Assembly (NCBI GenBank): GCA_036502025.1 | Contig: DASXZJ010000141.1 | Coordinates: forward strand, 1-64,000 | Reading direction: 5' to 3' | DNA length: 64,000 nt | Source: Bog-473 sp036502025 | GTDB taxonomy: Bacteria > Actinomycetota > Acidimicrobiia > Acidimicrobiales > RAAP-2 | Shown: positions 1 through 7,109 of the stretch, one piece after another | Position numbering within the stretch: position 1 is the stretch's first letter | How the letters are laid out: each line of letters begins with the position of its first letter | Position numbers and translations under genes: made by a program | Notes under the pieces: model-generated | Told to the model about the DNA's origin: nothing | Seen by the model: only the letters and a program-made list of their open reading frames with translations | Database searches by the model: none

Positions 1-135
1 AGAAACAGCTTCCTCGCTAATGGTGAATTTCACGGTTGCCTTCTCCGGGTACAAAGGGTGTTGCCTGATCCTCCACGATTACGTCTTCCAGGGTATGTCG
101 TCGGCGTTTTTGATAGGTGGACTGCCGAATGGGGA

Positions 136-375
136 CTAGGCAGCTAGTTCGGGATGAGCAGCCCACTTCCGCCTTGGCACTCGGAAGACGTTGAGGCTGT
201 CAGTCTGCGAGATAGCCGATGGGTGGATATAGGGGTCTTCGTTGATCCACCACAGGATGTCCTGCCGGTCCCAGACGAGCCAGACCGGTACCCAGATCGT
301 CCCAGTCGCCTCGTCGCCAGTCAGCCGCAGGTCTACTGGTCCGGCACTTCTGCTCTCGACTGTGATCGATGTCAT
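136..375 (-). CDS. Small hypothetical protein of integrated element
   Basis: A 79-residue protein of unknown function, rich in Trp (WVPVWLVWD, WWINEDP). It starts five bases after the stop of the upstream small membrane-protein gene on the same strand, so the two look like one transcript. No Shine-Dalgarno sequence is obvious, so the start is uncertain. I recognise no domain. The surrounding DNA is less GC-rich than the chromosomal genes to the right, and the gene lies on the element side of the tRNA fragment at 1113-1158. It is therefore probably prophage or integrative-element cargo. An overlapping longer frame on the same strand (200-484) looks less protein-like. Confidence 0.45.
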   Translation of the reverse strand: MTSITVESRSAGPVDLRLTGDEATGTIWVPVWLVWDRQDILWWINEDPYIHPSAISQTDSLNVFRVPRRKWAAHPELAA

Positions 376-380
376 TGGGG

Positions 381-566
381 TTAGAGCTGCTTGTAGACCC
401 AGCCCGACACCGGAGCGTCAAAGGCTTCGTGCGCACCTGCTGTAATGACCGCTCCAACCACAACAGCGCCCACCCCGGATCCAACGATTAGTTTCTTGGT
501 GGCGACGGCGCCCATGGCAGCCACGATGCCCGCTCCGACAATCTTGGCGACAGTGCGCTTCTGCAT
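381..566 (-). CDS. Small hydrophobic (membrane) protein
   Basis: A 61-residue protein dominated by Gly/Ala/Val. It has one or two predicted membrane segments at about residues 8-24 and 28-47 and a charged pair (KK) between them. A purine-rich GGGAGGGTAGGGA stretch precedes the ATG at a suitable distance, which supports translation. It is followed after five bases by the 79-residue gene. Its size and context resemble small phage or integrative-element membrane proteins, but no specific role such as holin can be assigned. The family is not recognised. Confidence 0.45.
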   Translation of the reverse strand: MQKRTVAKIVGAGIVAAMGAVATKKLIVGSGVGAVVVGAVITAGAHEAFDAPVSGWVYKQL

Positions 567-712
567 TGTCCCTACCCTCCCGAGATCGGATGTGCCATCA
601 GTCTATGGATGGGCTGCCACGGTCCCGACAGGCTGCAGAACGCACACTGCCGGGGTATCGCTCAAGTGGCGGGGCGTGCAGCTGGCTACGAACGTGTGTT
701 CGCCTTACATGG

Positions 713-718
713 TATCCT
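713..718 (+). promoter_or_regulatory. -10 box of leaderless start for the zinc-ribbon gene
   Basis: TATCCT lies seven bases upstream of the ATG at 726, and no Shine-Dalgarno sequence lies between them. The same hexamer and spacing recur before the gene starting at 56309. This supports 726, rather than the upstream in-frame start at 609, as the true start. Confidence 0.45.
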
Positions 719-725
719 GACCGGG

Positions 726-944
726 ATGTCGAGCGAAGAACGCGTCTGCCCTCACTGCGGTGGTCCGATATCTACAGCCGTGGGCATGGGTTGGAAAGAC
801 CCAAGCCGTCGATTGCATGCTTGGGTAGGAACGTGCCTCCGGTGCAACGTGGCAACACCCGACGAAGACCACACATTTGGCATCGATGGCGCTGGCAACC
901 TGGTCCGCGTCGACGCATTCATATTTGATGACGATCTGGACTAG
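726..944 (+). CDS. Small zinc-ribbon-like hypothetical protein
   Basis: A 72-residue protein with two CxxC knuckles: CPHC at residues 8-11 and CLRC near residue 37. This is the spacing expected of a small treble-clef or zinc-ribbon fold. The C-terminus is acidic (FDDDLD). The start at 726 is chosen because a TATCCT box sits seven bases upstream and the conserved-looking part begins MSSEERVCPHCGG. It is the last gene before the probable attR, so it is likely element cargo. A role in nucleic-acid binding is possible but unproven. Confidence 0.5.
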   Translation: MSSEERVCPHCGGPISTAVGMGWKDPSRRLHAWVGTCLRCNVATPDEDHTFGIDGAGNLVRVDAFIFDDDLD

Positions 945-980
945 CTCGATGGGACGCGGGAATCCGTCCGGATCTTGGGA

Positions 981-1001
981 CCGTGCAAGTTCCGTGCAAG
1001 T
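981..1001 (+). repeat. Helically phased direct repeat (possible integrase arm sites)
   Basis: CCGTGCAAGT occurs at 981-990 and again at 992-1001, an 11-base period. The pair lies about 110 bases inside the probable attR. Short direct repeats of this kind close to a tRNA attachment core are typical arm-type binding sites of tyrosine integrases. The assignment is inference, since no integrase gene is present in the window. Confidence 0.4.
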
Positions 1002-1112
1002 CTTGCGGTCGACGGCACGAAACGCAGCAATCAGACCGACCACACCATAACGCTCCGAGCTGCCGAAATGGACCGCAACGGTTCAGAGGGCACGGAACCA
1101 AACATCGAGAAC

Positions 1113-1158
1113 ACGCTTTCCTAAACCGTGTGCGGAGGTTCGAATCCTCCCGGGGGCG
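1113..1158 (+). other. 3' fragment of tRNA-Arg(CCT): attachment site (attR)
   Basis: The fragment contains an anticodon loop TTCCTAA (anticodon CCT, 1118-1124) and a T-arm GGAGG-TTCGAAT-CCTCC (1134-1150). It ends in the 3' acceptor strand CGGGGGC (1151-1157) plus discriminator G. No 5' half is present: there is no GCCCCCG acceptor strand or D-arm upstream. One mismatch sits in the anticodon stem. Integration at the 3' end of a tRNA gene leaves exactly such a fragment at one junction, with the intact tRNA at the other. The element therefore lies to the left and the host chromosome resumes to the right. Confidence 0.7.
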
Positions 1159-1175
1159 CTCGAGAAATTTCCGGA

Positions 1176-3509
1176 TCAGGCGCCGGTTCCGCGTGAACTC
1201 AACGCGGTGTCGTAGTCAGTGATCCCGAGTCCCATGAGCTCGGCCATACGCGCCATCGTGCCGTCGAGGAGCTTGAGGTCACGAAGGGCGAACTCAGTGG
1301 AGGTTGACCGATGCGGGCCCGGCTCTAAAGCGCGCTCGGCTTGATCGAAGAGAGCCGACGAACGGGTGTACGTAGCGCCCCGGGGACCGCTAAGCGCCCG
1401 AGCGACTACCTCAATGGAGTGGTGAAGCGTTCCGCTGGCCAGTTCCATCTCGAGGTGAGTGGAGGCTCCGGGCGGTCGCAACCTCTCCGTATCGACCACG
1501 AGGTTGCGGCTGTAGTTACGGGAGGCCGAGGTGAGGCGCAGAGCCCGCAGGATGGCTACGTCGGCGCTGCCCCAGACCGTGCGGCGTACTGGTTGAGCGG
1601 TCGCGACGACGGCCTGGTAGGCCGCGTCGACCTCTCGGGCGTCAGATCGCAGCGTCGAATCGATCCCATCCTCCCGGCCCATCAAGCGGGCCGTGGCGTG
1701 GTCGACCAGCCGCCCAACGGCCTCGATGTGCTCGCGTAGGGCGACGCGCAAGACCTGGCGGGTGTGCAGGGGGAACACCAGCATGACCACGACGATGGCA
1801 ACGGCCGCCCCGAGGGCCGTCTCTTCGAGGCGGACCAGCAGCAGTGCGTTCGTGAACTCGCCCAACTGCTGATAGAGCTGGGAGACGGTGACGGTGATTG
1901 CTATGGCGAAGAAGGCGTACGTGATCCGAAGGAGGTACAGGCCCAGGAAGAGTGAGACGAGAACGATGGCGAGCGAGCACACGGTGTGGTGACCAACGGC
2001 GCTCACCAGTAGCGAGCCGACGCCAATACCAATCACGGTCCCGCCCACCCGGAAGAGTGCCTTGCGGATCTGCTCACCGGCATTGTGCGCCCCGATGAAT
2101 GTGATGAACGCAGCAAGAACCGCCCAGTAGAAGCGCGGTGGAGAGATCAGGTCCCCCAGGACGATGGCGACGCCGGCGGCGACACCGACCTGGATGGCGT
2201 TGCGGCTGTAGCGGGCCAGGCCGGACCCTTCGCCCCAGCGCCGACCGCCCTCGAGTGAGGCGATGCTGCTGACGTTGGCCGAACCGGGCAGCCAACCACC
2301 GAGGAGCACAACGGAGGGTTGAAAGGTGCGCGTCTCGATGTCGGTCGTGTCCAGGGCCATCCATTCGGTCATGGCGGCAGACAGGTCGATGACCGAACCG
2401 GCGAAGCGGTGGACGATCACGGCAGCGGTGCGGTCCTCACCAGGGGCTGGGCGTTCGGCCGCGTGCAGCAAGCCGATCAGGGCCTCGGCATGTGCCTTCG
2501 CACCATTGTTGGCGCCCCGGGCGAGATCGAGCAATGCCAGACAAATTTCGGAACGTCGCTCGACTGAGAGCTCCATTTGCGCCATCGCCTTGGCGAAGCG
2601 TGCGATGTTGGTCAGAGCCAGCTCAACGTCGAACAGTCGCTGATGAAGGAGTTCGCCAGAGGACCCGTCCGGCACTGCGCCTGGGTCGCCGAGCTGAGCA
2701 TCGATCATCAGGGCAGCCTCATTGAGACGAATCAGCTGGCGGTTCATCCGTCGGATTCGGCGCGGGCCCGGCCGGACGGTGTCGAAGAGCTCAAGTGCAA
2801 GTGAGGACACATGACGCGCCCGGGCATCGAAGGACCTCCGGGTGCGTTCGAGCGCTCTGCCCGGATGGGGGTAGAAGAGCGCGAAGCGCACGGCAATGAC
2901 CACCACGAGACCCAGGCCAACTTCGGCCGCGAGCCAACCCAGGTCACGGAGAGTGACGGCGCTGTGCAGGGAGAAGCCGACGAAGTAGCCGATGAACAGC
3001 AGCTGCCCAACCAGAAACCCCCGCGGGCCGAAACGCCGCACGTAAGTGCCCAACGCGAGAACCAGCGCAATCACCACCAGGGCGACCACGCGGTGACCAC
3101 CGATGGCAATCCCGAGAGCCAGGGCGGAGATCATCGGGATCGGGAGGATCAGGAACGTGATCGCCTGACTCCTGGCCTTGGGATCATGCACACCCGCGCT
3201 GGCGATCAGCCCCACGATGGCGCCGAGCAGCATGGCGATGGCGAGGAGATCATGATTGGCGTCCGCCACCTTGGCCGCTGTGGCCACCGAAGCGTTGGCC
3301 CTTCTCTCAATCAGCAGCGCACCGCTCAGGTGCACGAAGATCCATTCGGCTCCCAGCGCAAGGGCGATGGTCAGCACGCTCTGGGCGGCGGCCCGAAGCC
3401 GGTTGAGGCCAGGGTCGGAGCTCACGAGGAGATCGACCCATCGGCTTCGGATGCGCTCTGGGGCGCCGGCCCACGAGGTCACAGACGGCCGGATGTCTGC
3501 GATGGTCAT
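1176..3509 (-). CDS. FUSC-family membrane transporter
   Basis: A 777-residue membrane protein of the fusaric-acid-resistance/YccS type, probably an efflux permease for aromatic acids or similar compounds. It has two clusters of membrane helices, at about residues 40-215 and 430-575. Each is followed by a long soluble helical region, giving the duplicated FUSC architecture. The segment YSRNAIQVGVAAGVAIVLGD begins the second half and matches the family signature. It is divergent from a MarR regulator across 57 bases that contain a palindromic operator, so repression by that regulator is likely. An SD-like GGAG lies just before the ATG. The substrate is unknown. Confidence 0.85.
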   Translation of the reverse strand: MTIADIRPSVTSWAGAPERIRSRWVDLLVSSDPGLNRLRAAAQSVLTIALALGAEWIFVHLSGALLIERRANASVATAAKVADANHDLLAIAMLLGAIVGLIASAGVHDPKARSQAITFLILPIPMISALALGIAIGGHRVVALVVIALVLALGTYVRRFGPRGFLVGQLLFIGYFVGFSLHSAVTLRDLGWLAAEVGLGLVVVIAVRFALFYPHPGRALERTRRSFDARARHVSSLALELFDTVRPGPRRIRRMNRQLIRLNEAALMIDAQLGDPGAVPDGSSGELLHQRLFDVELALTNIARFAKAMAQMELSVERRSEICLALLDLARGANNGAKAHAEALIGLLHAAERPAPGEDRTAAVIVHRFAGSVIDLSAAMTEWMALDTTDIETRTFQPSVVLLGGWLPGSANVSSIASLEGGRRWGEGSGLARYSRNAIQVGVAAGVAIVLGDLISPPRFYWAVLAAFITFIGAHNAGEQIRKALFRVGGTVIGIGVGSLLVSAVGHHTVCSLAIVLVSLFLGLYLLRITYAFFAIAITVTVSQLYQQLGEFTNALLLVRLEETALGAAVAIVVVMLVFPLHTRQVLRVALREHIEAVGRLVDHATARLMGREDGIDSTLRSDAREVDAAYQAVVATAQPVRRTVWGSADVAILRALRLTSASRNYSRNLVVDTERLRPPGASTHLEMELASGTLHHSIEVVARALSGPRGATYTRSSALFDQAERALEPGPHRSTSTEFALRDLKLLDGTMARMAELMGLGITDYDTALSSRGTGA

Positions 3510-3523
3510 CGCTCCATCGTAGC

Positions 3524-3549
3524 ATCTATATAGACATTCTTATATAGAT
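3524..3549. promoter_or_regulatory. MarR operator palindrome between FUSC and MarR genes
   Basis: ATCTATATAGA (3524-3534) and TCTTATATAGAT (3538-3549) form a near-perfect inverted repeat with a three-base centre. It sits between the divergent starts and overlaps the probable -10 region of the leftward gene. Its size and AT-rich symmetry are those of MarR-family operators. Confidence 0.7.
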
Positions 3550-3554
3550 CCGCC

Positions 3555-3560
3555 TATACT
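3555..3560 (+). promoter_or_regulatory. -10 box of marR-like gene (leaderless)
   Basis: TATACT is separated from the ATG at 3567 by six bases (TTACTC). There is no Shine-Dalgarno sequence, which suggests the transcript starts at or next to the initiation codon. Confidence 0.55.
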
Positions 3561-3566
3561 TTACTC

Positions 3567-4070
3567 ATGAGCACAAAGCTGCAGGCCCCCCGGAGGACCA
3601 GTAGGGCCCAGAATCGGACGATCGGTCGAGCCCTCTACGGCCTCATGTCCGCCACCGTGAGAAGTCAGCCCCGGGACATGAGCCTGACCTCGCTTTCGAC
3701 CCTGGCAACCCTGGAACTGAACGGGCCCCGCCGCATCACCGACCTGGCGGCGAACGAGGGCGTGATGCAGCCGTCCATGACTGCACTGGTGAGCACGCTG
3801 GAACGATCGGGACTCGTAGAACGGCGCAGCGACCCTTCCGACCGACGGGTGGCCCTGGTGGCCCTCACCTCCCAAGGCGCGGCGTACATCCGCGCCAGGC
3901 AAGAGGCCGGCATGGAGGTCTTCGCGCAGCTCATCGACGCGCTCCCCGCTGGCGAAGCCGAAGCTATTTTCGCAGCCACCTCGGCGATCACGCACATCCA
4001 GGAACTGGAAGAGGAACGGCGGAATCAATCCAAGGTGACGCCTTCCTCGGCCGGTCAGTCCAGCTCATGA
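3567..4070 (+). CDS. MarR-family transcriptional regulator
   Basis: A 167-residue winged-helix regulator. The DNA-binding region spans about residues 45-110: LTSLSTLATLELNGPRRITDLAANEG, the recognition helix QPSMTALVSTLERSGLVERR, and the wing DPSDRRVALVALT. The DRR wing motif is characteristic of MarR. It is divergent from the FUSC transporter, with the operator palindrome between them. It overlaps the following universal stress gene by ATGA, so both are probably co-expressed and autoregulated. The inducing ligand is unknown but is likely a substrate of the transporter. A TATACT box six bases upstream supports the chosen ATG. Confidence 0.88.
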   Translation: MSTKLQAPRRTSRAQNRTIGRALYGLMSATVRSQPRDMSLTSLSTLATLELNGPRRITDLAANEGVMQPSMTALVSTLERSGLVERRSDPSDRRVALVALTSQGAAYIRARQEAGMEVFAQLIDALPAGEAEAIFAATSAITHIQELEEERRNQSKVTPSSAGQSSS

Positions 4071-4588
4071 TCATGGGACCCCGCGAGGGCATGGACCCCA
4101 GCCGGCAACCTCGCGACCAGGTGCACGGCGACGGCGTCAACCCCGTCAACGCCAGGATCGTCGTCGGGATCGACGGGTCGGATACGTCCTGGGACGCCTT
4201 CTGCTGGGCCTGCGGCGAGACGAGACGACTCGGCGGCCGAACCGTTGCCGTCTTCGTGGATTCGACCTCTGGCGCCGCCTCGGCGACCGCAGCGGCTTCC
4301 TTTGCCGGAGCGACCGTTGCCTACGGGGCCATTCAACAGTCGATGACCGATCAGGCAGAGCAACTGGCCGATCAGGTACAAGCCTACGGTGACGACCACG
4401 GAGTCGACGTGACGTTCGTTCGCACCCAAGGGGACACCGCCAAGGAGCTCCTGCGAATTGCCAGCGCCGACCACGCCGATCTGCTCGTCGTCGGGCGCTC
4501 AACCAAGGCTCGCCACCACCTGGCTGGTTCGCTGGGTCGGCGGCTCGTCGGAAAGCGTGGTGCACCGATCATCGTCGTCGTACCTTGA
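4067..4588 (+). CDS. Universal stress protein (UspA family)
   Basis: A 173-residue single-domain USP. The core begins at about residue 30 with IVVGIDGSDTSWDAFCWA and ends in a beta strand APIIVVVP. The ATP-binding loop near residue 140 reads VVGRSTKARHHLAGSLG, a degenerate version of GxxGx9G(S/T), so nucleotide binding is uncertain. The ATG overlaps the MarR stop (ATGA), implying translational coupling. An internal GTG or ATG nearer the core could be the real start, because the first 25 residues are not domain-like. Cytoplasmic, with a role in stress response alongside the efflux pump inferred from context. Confidence 0.8.
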   Translation: MIMGPREGMDPSRQPRDQVHGDGVNPVNARIVVGIDGSDTSWDAFCWACGETRRLGGRTVAVFVDSTSGAASATAAASFAGATVAYGAIQQSMTDQAEQLADQVQAYGDDHGVDVTFVRTQGDTAKELLRIASADHADLLVVGRSTKARHHLAGSLGRRLVGKRGAPIIVVVP

Positions 4589-4742
4589 GACCCGGGGTCG
4601 CCGAGGCGGACCCGACACCGGGAGACGGGGGATTGTGGGTACCTGATGTTCGGATTCAGAACGGTGAACCGGCGGACTGGAACCCCCACCGGGCGCGCAA
4701 GGACCAATCCTCGAAGGGGGAACGGAGAAGGGCGGCCCTTGC

Positions 4743-4764
4743 GGCCGGGCACGATCGCCCGGCC
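4743..4764. terminator. GC-rich hairpin between convergent genes
   Basis: GGCCGGGC (4743-4750) pairs perfectly with GCCCGGCC (4757-4764) around the loop ACGATC. It lies in the 233-base gap between the convergent stress-protein and hydrolase genes. It has no T-tract, as is common in actinobacterial terminators, so it could serve either strand. Nothing else stands out in the gap. Confidence 0.5.
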
Positions 4765-4821
4765 TGGTTCCTATACCCGGTCCGGCCGATTTCACTCCGC
4801 AGGGTTCGCGACCCCGCTGGT

Positions 4822-6147
4822 TCAGGAGTCCGCCAGGAGCTGAACCGGCAGCGTGCCCAGCAGCTCATTGACCAGGTCGCCGAGGTCCGCCAGGAGGGTT
4901 GCCGCGAGCGGGTTCGGGTCGTTCTGGGTCCCCAGGCCCGGGATCAGCGGAATGGACGCCATGTAGGCGTTGGCGAGAGGTGCAACCCCGGCGACGAGCA
5001 GTTCGTTGGCCACGATGGCATCGGGGGGCGCCGCGCCGGCGGGTGGTGTGGACACGACAGGTTGAACGCCCGGGGTGGTGTCGAGTTGCCCCGCGCCGGG
5101 GCCGATGAACAGATTCGAGAACCCGATCATCTCGCCGTATGAGATTGGAGCGCTCCTCTCCAGGTTGATGTCGTGACCGGTGTCCGGAGCGAGGTAGCCG
5201 ACGACCGTTGCCCGCGGGCCGTAGAAGGTGCGCTCGAAGCTGGCCAGTGCCTGGGACGACGTGCACGATGCCGTGTTCAAGCCACAGAAGATCGCGTCGT
5301 GCGCGCCGATGACGTCAAGGACCGGGATATTCAGGGTGCGATCCACGTTGTCCGCCGGATAGGCGGCGATGGTGCCGCCCTCAACGAGATTGTCGGTGTC
5401 CCTCAGGACTGTCTCATCGAGTCCGAGCACCGCCGGGTCGGTATTCGGTGCGTAGTTGAAGAGACCCCTGGTGCCCGGTTCACTGGCCAGATAGAGCGGA
5501 TCCAATCCGAGCGAAGAGAACTTCGGATCTCCTTGGGCCAGGTCGTCGTGCCCAGCGATCTCGATGTAGGCGTTGGTGTAGTTCAACGAGTGGGAGAAGC
5601 CGGTGGTGATCAGCGCGTTCACGTCGTGGTAGAGCCCCGCTTCGTCGGCCGCCACGATGGAGCCCAGGCTGTGCCCGACCTCGATGACCTCGCCGTAGGG
5701 GAACCCCAGGGCCCCGTCGCGCAGCGCGGTCACCACGGAATGGACGGTGTTGACGTCGGCCTGCATGGTGTCGAAGAGGCTGAGGGGATGGAGCGATTGC
5801 CCGGAGCCAAGGCGGTCGATGGCCAGTGTCGCGTAGCCGGCCTTGTTCGCCGCCTCGACGTAGGAGTACGTCCCGGGTTGGTAGGGCAAGGACCAATAGG
5901 AGCGGTTGTACGTCCATCCAGGTACGAGGAGCTGGACGGCGGTTGCTCCCGGGGGCGCACAGAGCGTCCCGGCGATCGCGCCGGTCCTACCACCGACGTG
6001 GATCGGGACGGCGACGTTGCCACAGGTGGTCACGGGCGTCGCCGCGCCGACCGGACCGGTGAAGGTCAGGGCCGAGGTCAGGGTGCCGGCCGCCACCATG
6101 ATCCAAGCGAGGGCCAGACGGGCGCCAACCGACCGATTGGGTCTCAT
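4822..6147 (-). CDS. Secreted alpha/beta hydrolase
   Basis: A 441-residue exported hydrolase with an N-terminal signal peptide: a hydrophobic segment at residues 10-28 and likely cleavage after AAT near residue 37. The catalytic set is visible: nucleophile elbow GHSLG with Ser160, Asp284 in DVIGAHD, and His325 in DTGHD. An oxyanion-type region lies at PGWTYNRSYW. After the hydrolase core a roughly 90-residue Pro/Ala-rich tail ends in hydrophobic repeats (LLADLGDLVNELLG), which may mediate surface association. The substrate is unknown, and a lipid or ester is plausible. It is transcribed toward the stress-protein gene. Confidence 0.78.
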   Translation of the reverse strand: MRPNRSVGARLALAWIMVAAGTLTSALTFTGPVGAATPVTTCGNVAVPIHVGGRTGAIAGTLCAPPGATAVQLLVPGWTYNRSYWSLPYQPGTYSYVEAANKAGYATLAIDRLGSGQSLHPLSLFDTMQADVNTVHSVVTALRDGALGFPYGEVIEVGHSLGSIVAADEAGLYHDVNALITTGFSHSLNYTNAYIEIAGHDDLAQGDPKFSSLGLDPLYLASEPGTRGLFNYAPNTDPAVLGLDETVLRDTDNLVEGGTIAAYPADNVDRTLNIPVLDVIGAHDAIFCGLNTASCTSSQALASFERTFYGPRATVVGYLAPDTGHDINLERSAPISYGEMIGFSNLFIGPGAGQLDTTPGVQPVVSTPPAGAAPPDAIVANELLVAGVAPLANAYMASIPLIPGLGTQNDPNPLAATLLADLGDLVNELLGTLPVQLLADS

Positions 6148-6194
6148 GTGCCCGGCAGCCTAAACCTGGGTCGGTCCCTCTGCTCGGAACCTCG

Positions 6195-6869
6195 CTACTG
6201 GTGCGATCCGGCCCCGGACGGCGCACCGAGGGCACCGAGGCGCAGAGCCGTGGGGGCGAGCCTCGAGTGGGCCAGGATGATGAAGCCCGAAGCCCCCATC
6301 ACGTAGACCACGTCGAGCAGCGTCCGGAGCGTGGCTGTCCTTCCCGCTCCGGCGCCGAAGATCCCCGGCCCGATGAGCTGGAACACCAGATAGATGGCGA
6401 CCCCGAGGGTGATGAGCATCGTCGCGAAGAAGATGAAGGTGACGACCGATACGTAGGTGTGCAGGACGCGGGCGTTCGGGCCGTCCGCCGTTCCATCGCC
6501 CCGGGCGATCTCCAGTCCCTTGCGCAGGTGGTAGTGCAGCGCACCGCCGGCGATCAGCACCAGGATTCCCCCTATGACGACCGAGCTGGCGACGCTGTCG
6601 GCGATCGGCGAATCATGGGAACCGATGAATGAGAGCAGGGACGTGACGATCATCGTGACGCCGGCATAGGTCAGCAGCAACGTGACGAAGGACATCCCGA
6701 AGAGGTAGACGCTGTAGGGCCTCAACCCTCGGGGATCAGGCTCGGCCCGGTTGGCCACCACGACGATGATGAAGACCAGGATGACCAGGGCCACCACGGC
6801 GACCCCGGCGAAGACGCCGGCGAACAGGGCCGTTCCACCGCTGACGATCTGGTTCTGACCCATACCCAC
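6195..6869 (-). CDS. Integral membrane protein, unknown function
   Basis: A 224-residue protein with about five membrane helices, near residues 14-38, 51-78, 90-108, 136-160 and 180-200. A short charged loop HYHLRKGLEIARGDG lies between helices three and four. There is no signal peptide or catalytic motif. The segment YSVYLFGMSFVTLLL resembles DUF5671-type membrane domains, but I am not sure. It ends 47 bases before the hydrolase start on the same strand and could be co-transcribed with it. Upstream lies the 240-base ahcY leader. Confidence 0.65.
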   Translation of the reverse strand: MGMGQNQIVSGGTALFAGVFAGVAVVALVILVFIIVVVANRAEPDPRGLRPYSVYLFGMSFVTLLLTYAGVTMIVTSLLSFIGSHDSPIADSVASSVVIGGILVLIAGGALHYHLRKGLEIARGDGTADGPNARVLHTYVSVVTFIFFATMLITLGVAIYLVFQLIGPGIFGAGAGRTATLRTLLDVVYVMGASGFIILAHSRLAPTALRLGALGAPSGAGSHQ

Positions 6870-7009
6870 CCCTTTTTTTGCCCCTGACGAGAAGGGCTCA
6901 CCGCGAAACTACGCACTCCGGGGGCACAAACAGCGGATGCCAGTCGCCCCGAAGCCCGCGGTTCACCGGGGTGTGCCCGAGGACCTATCCTTGTGGGCGG
7001 GTAAACGGC

Positions 7010-7027
7010 CTCCGACAGAGGTCGGAG
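7010..7027. promoter_or_regulatory. Inverted repeat in the ahcY leader
   Basis: CTCCGAC (7010-7016) pairs with GTCGGAG (7021-7027) around AGAG, about 85 bases before ahcY. It may be part of a leader structure or an operator. I could not fit the whole leader to a known S-adenosylhomocysteine riboswitch. Confidence 0.35.
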
Positions 7028-7109
7028 CACGTGCGCTGCGCTTCCGCCGTACGCCCGCAATGGGCCTGCGCGCCCGCGCACGAGAAATCCGACCAAGAAG
7101 GAGATTGCC

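Noticed and set aside
1113..1158. Functional tRNA-Arg gene
   Set aside because: The acceptor 5' strand, D-arm and half of the anticodon region context are missing upstream, and the anticodon stem has a mismatch. It is an attachment-site fragment only.
2811..3533. 240-codon plus-strand frame inside the FUSC gene
   Set aside because: His/Arg/Glu-rich antisense shadow. It would also destroy the divergent MarR operator arrangement.
5173..6306. 377-codon plus-strand frame opposite the alpha/beta hydrolase
   Set aside because: Low-complexity Arg/Gly/Val shadow of a gene with a clear catalytic triad on the other strand.
6870..7109. Possible S-adenosylhomocysteine riboswitch before ahcY
   Set aside because: There is a 7-bp hairpin and some GAGC/GCGCTGC sequence, but the conserved core of the known aptamer could not be laid out. 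A covariance-model search would decide it.
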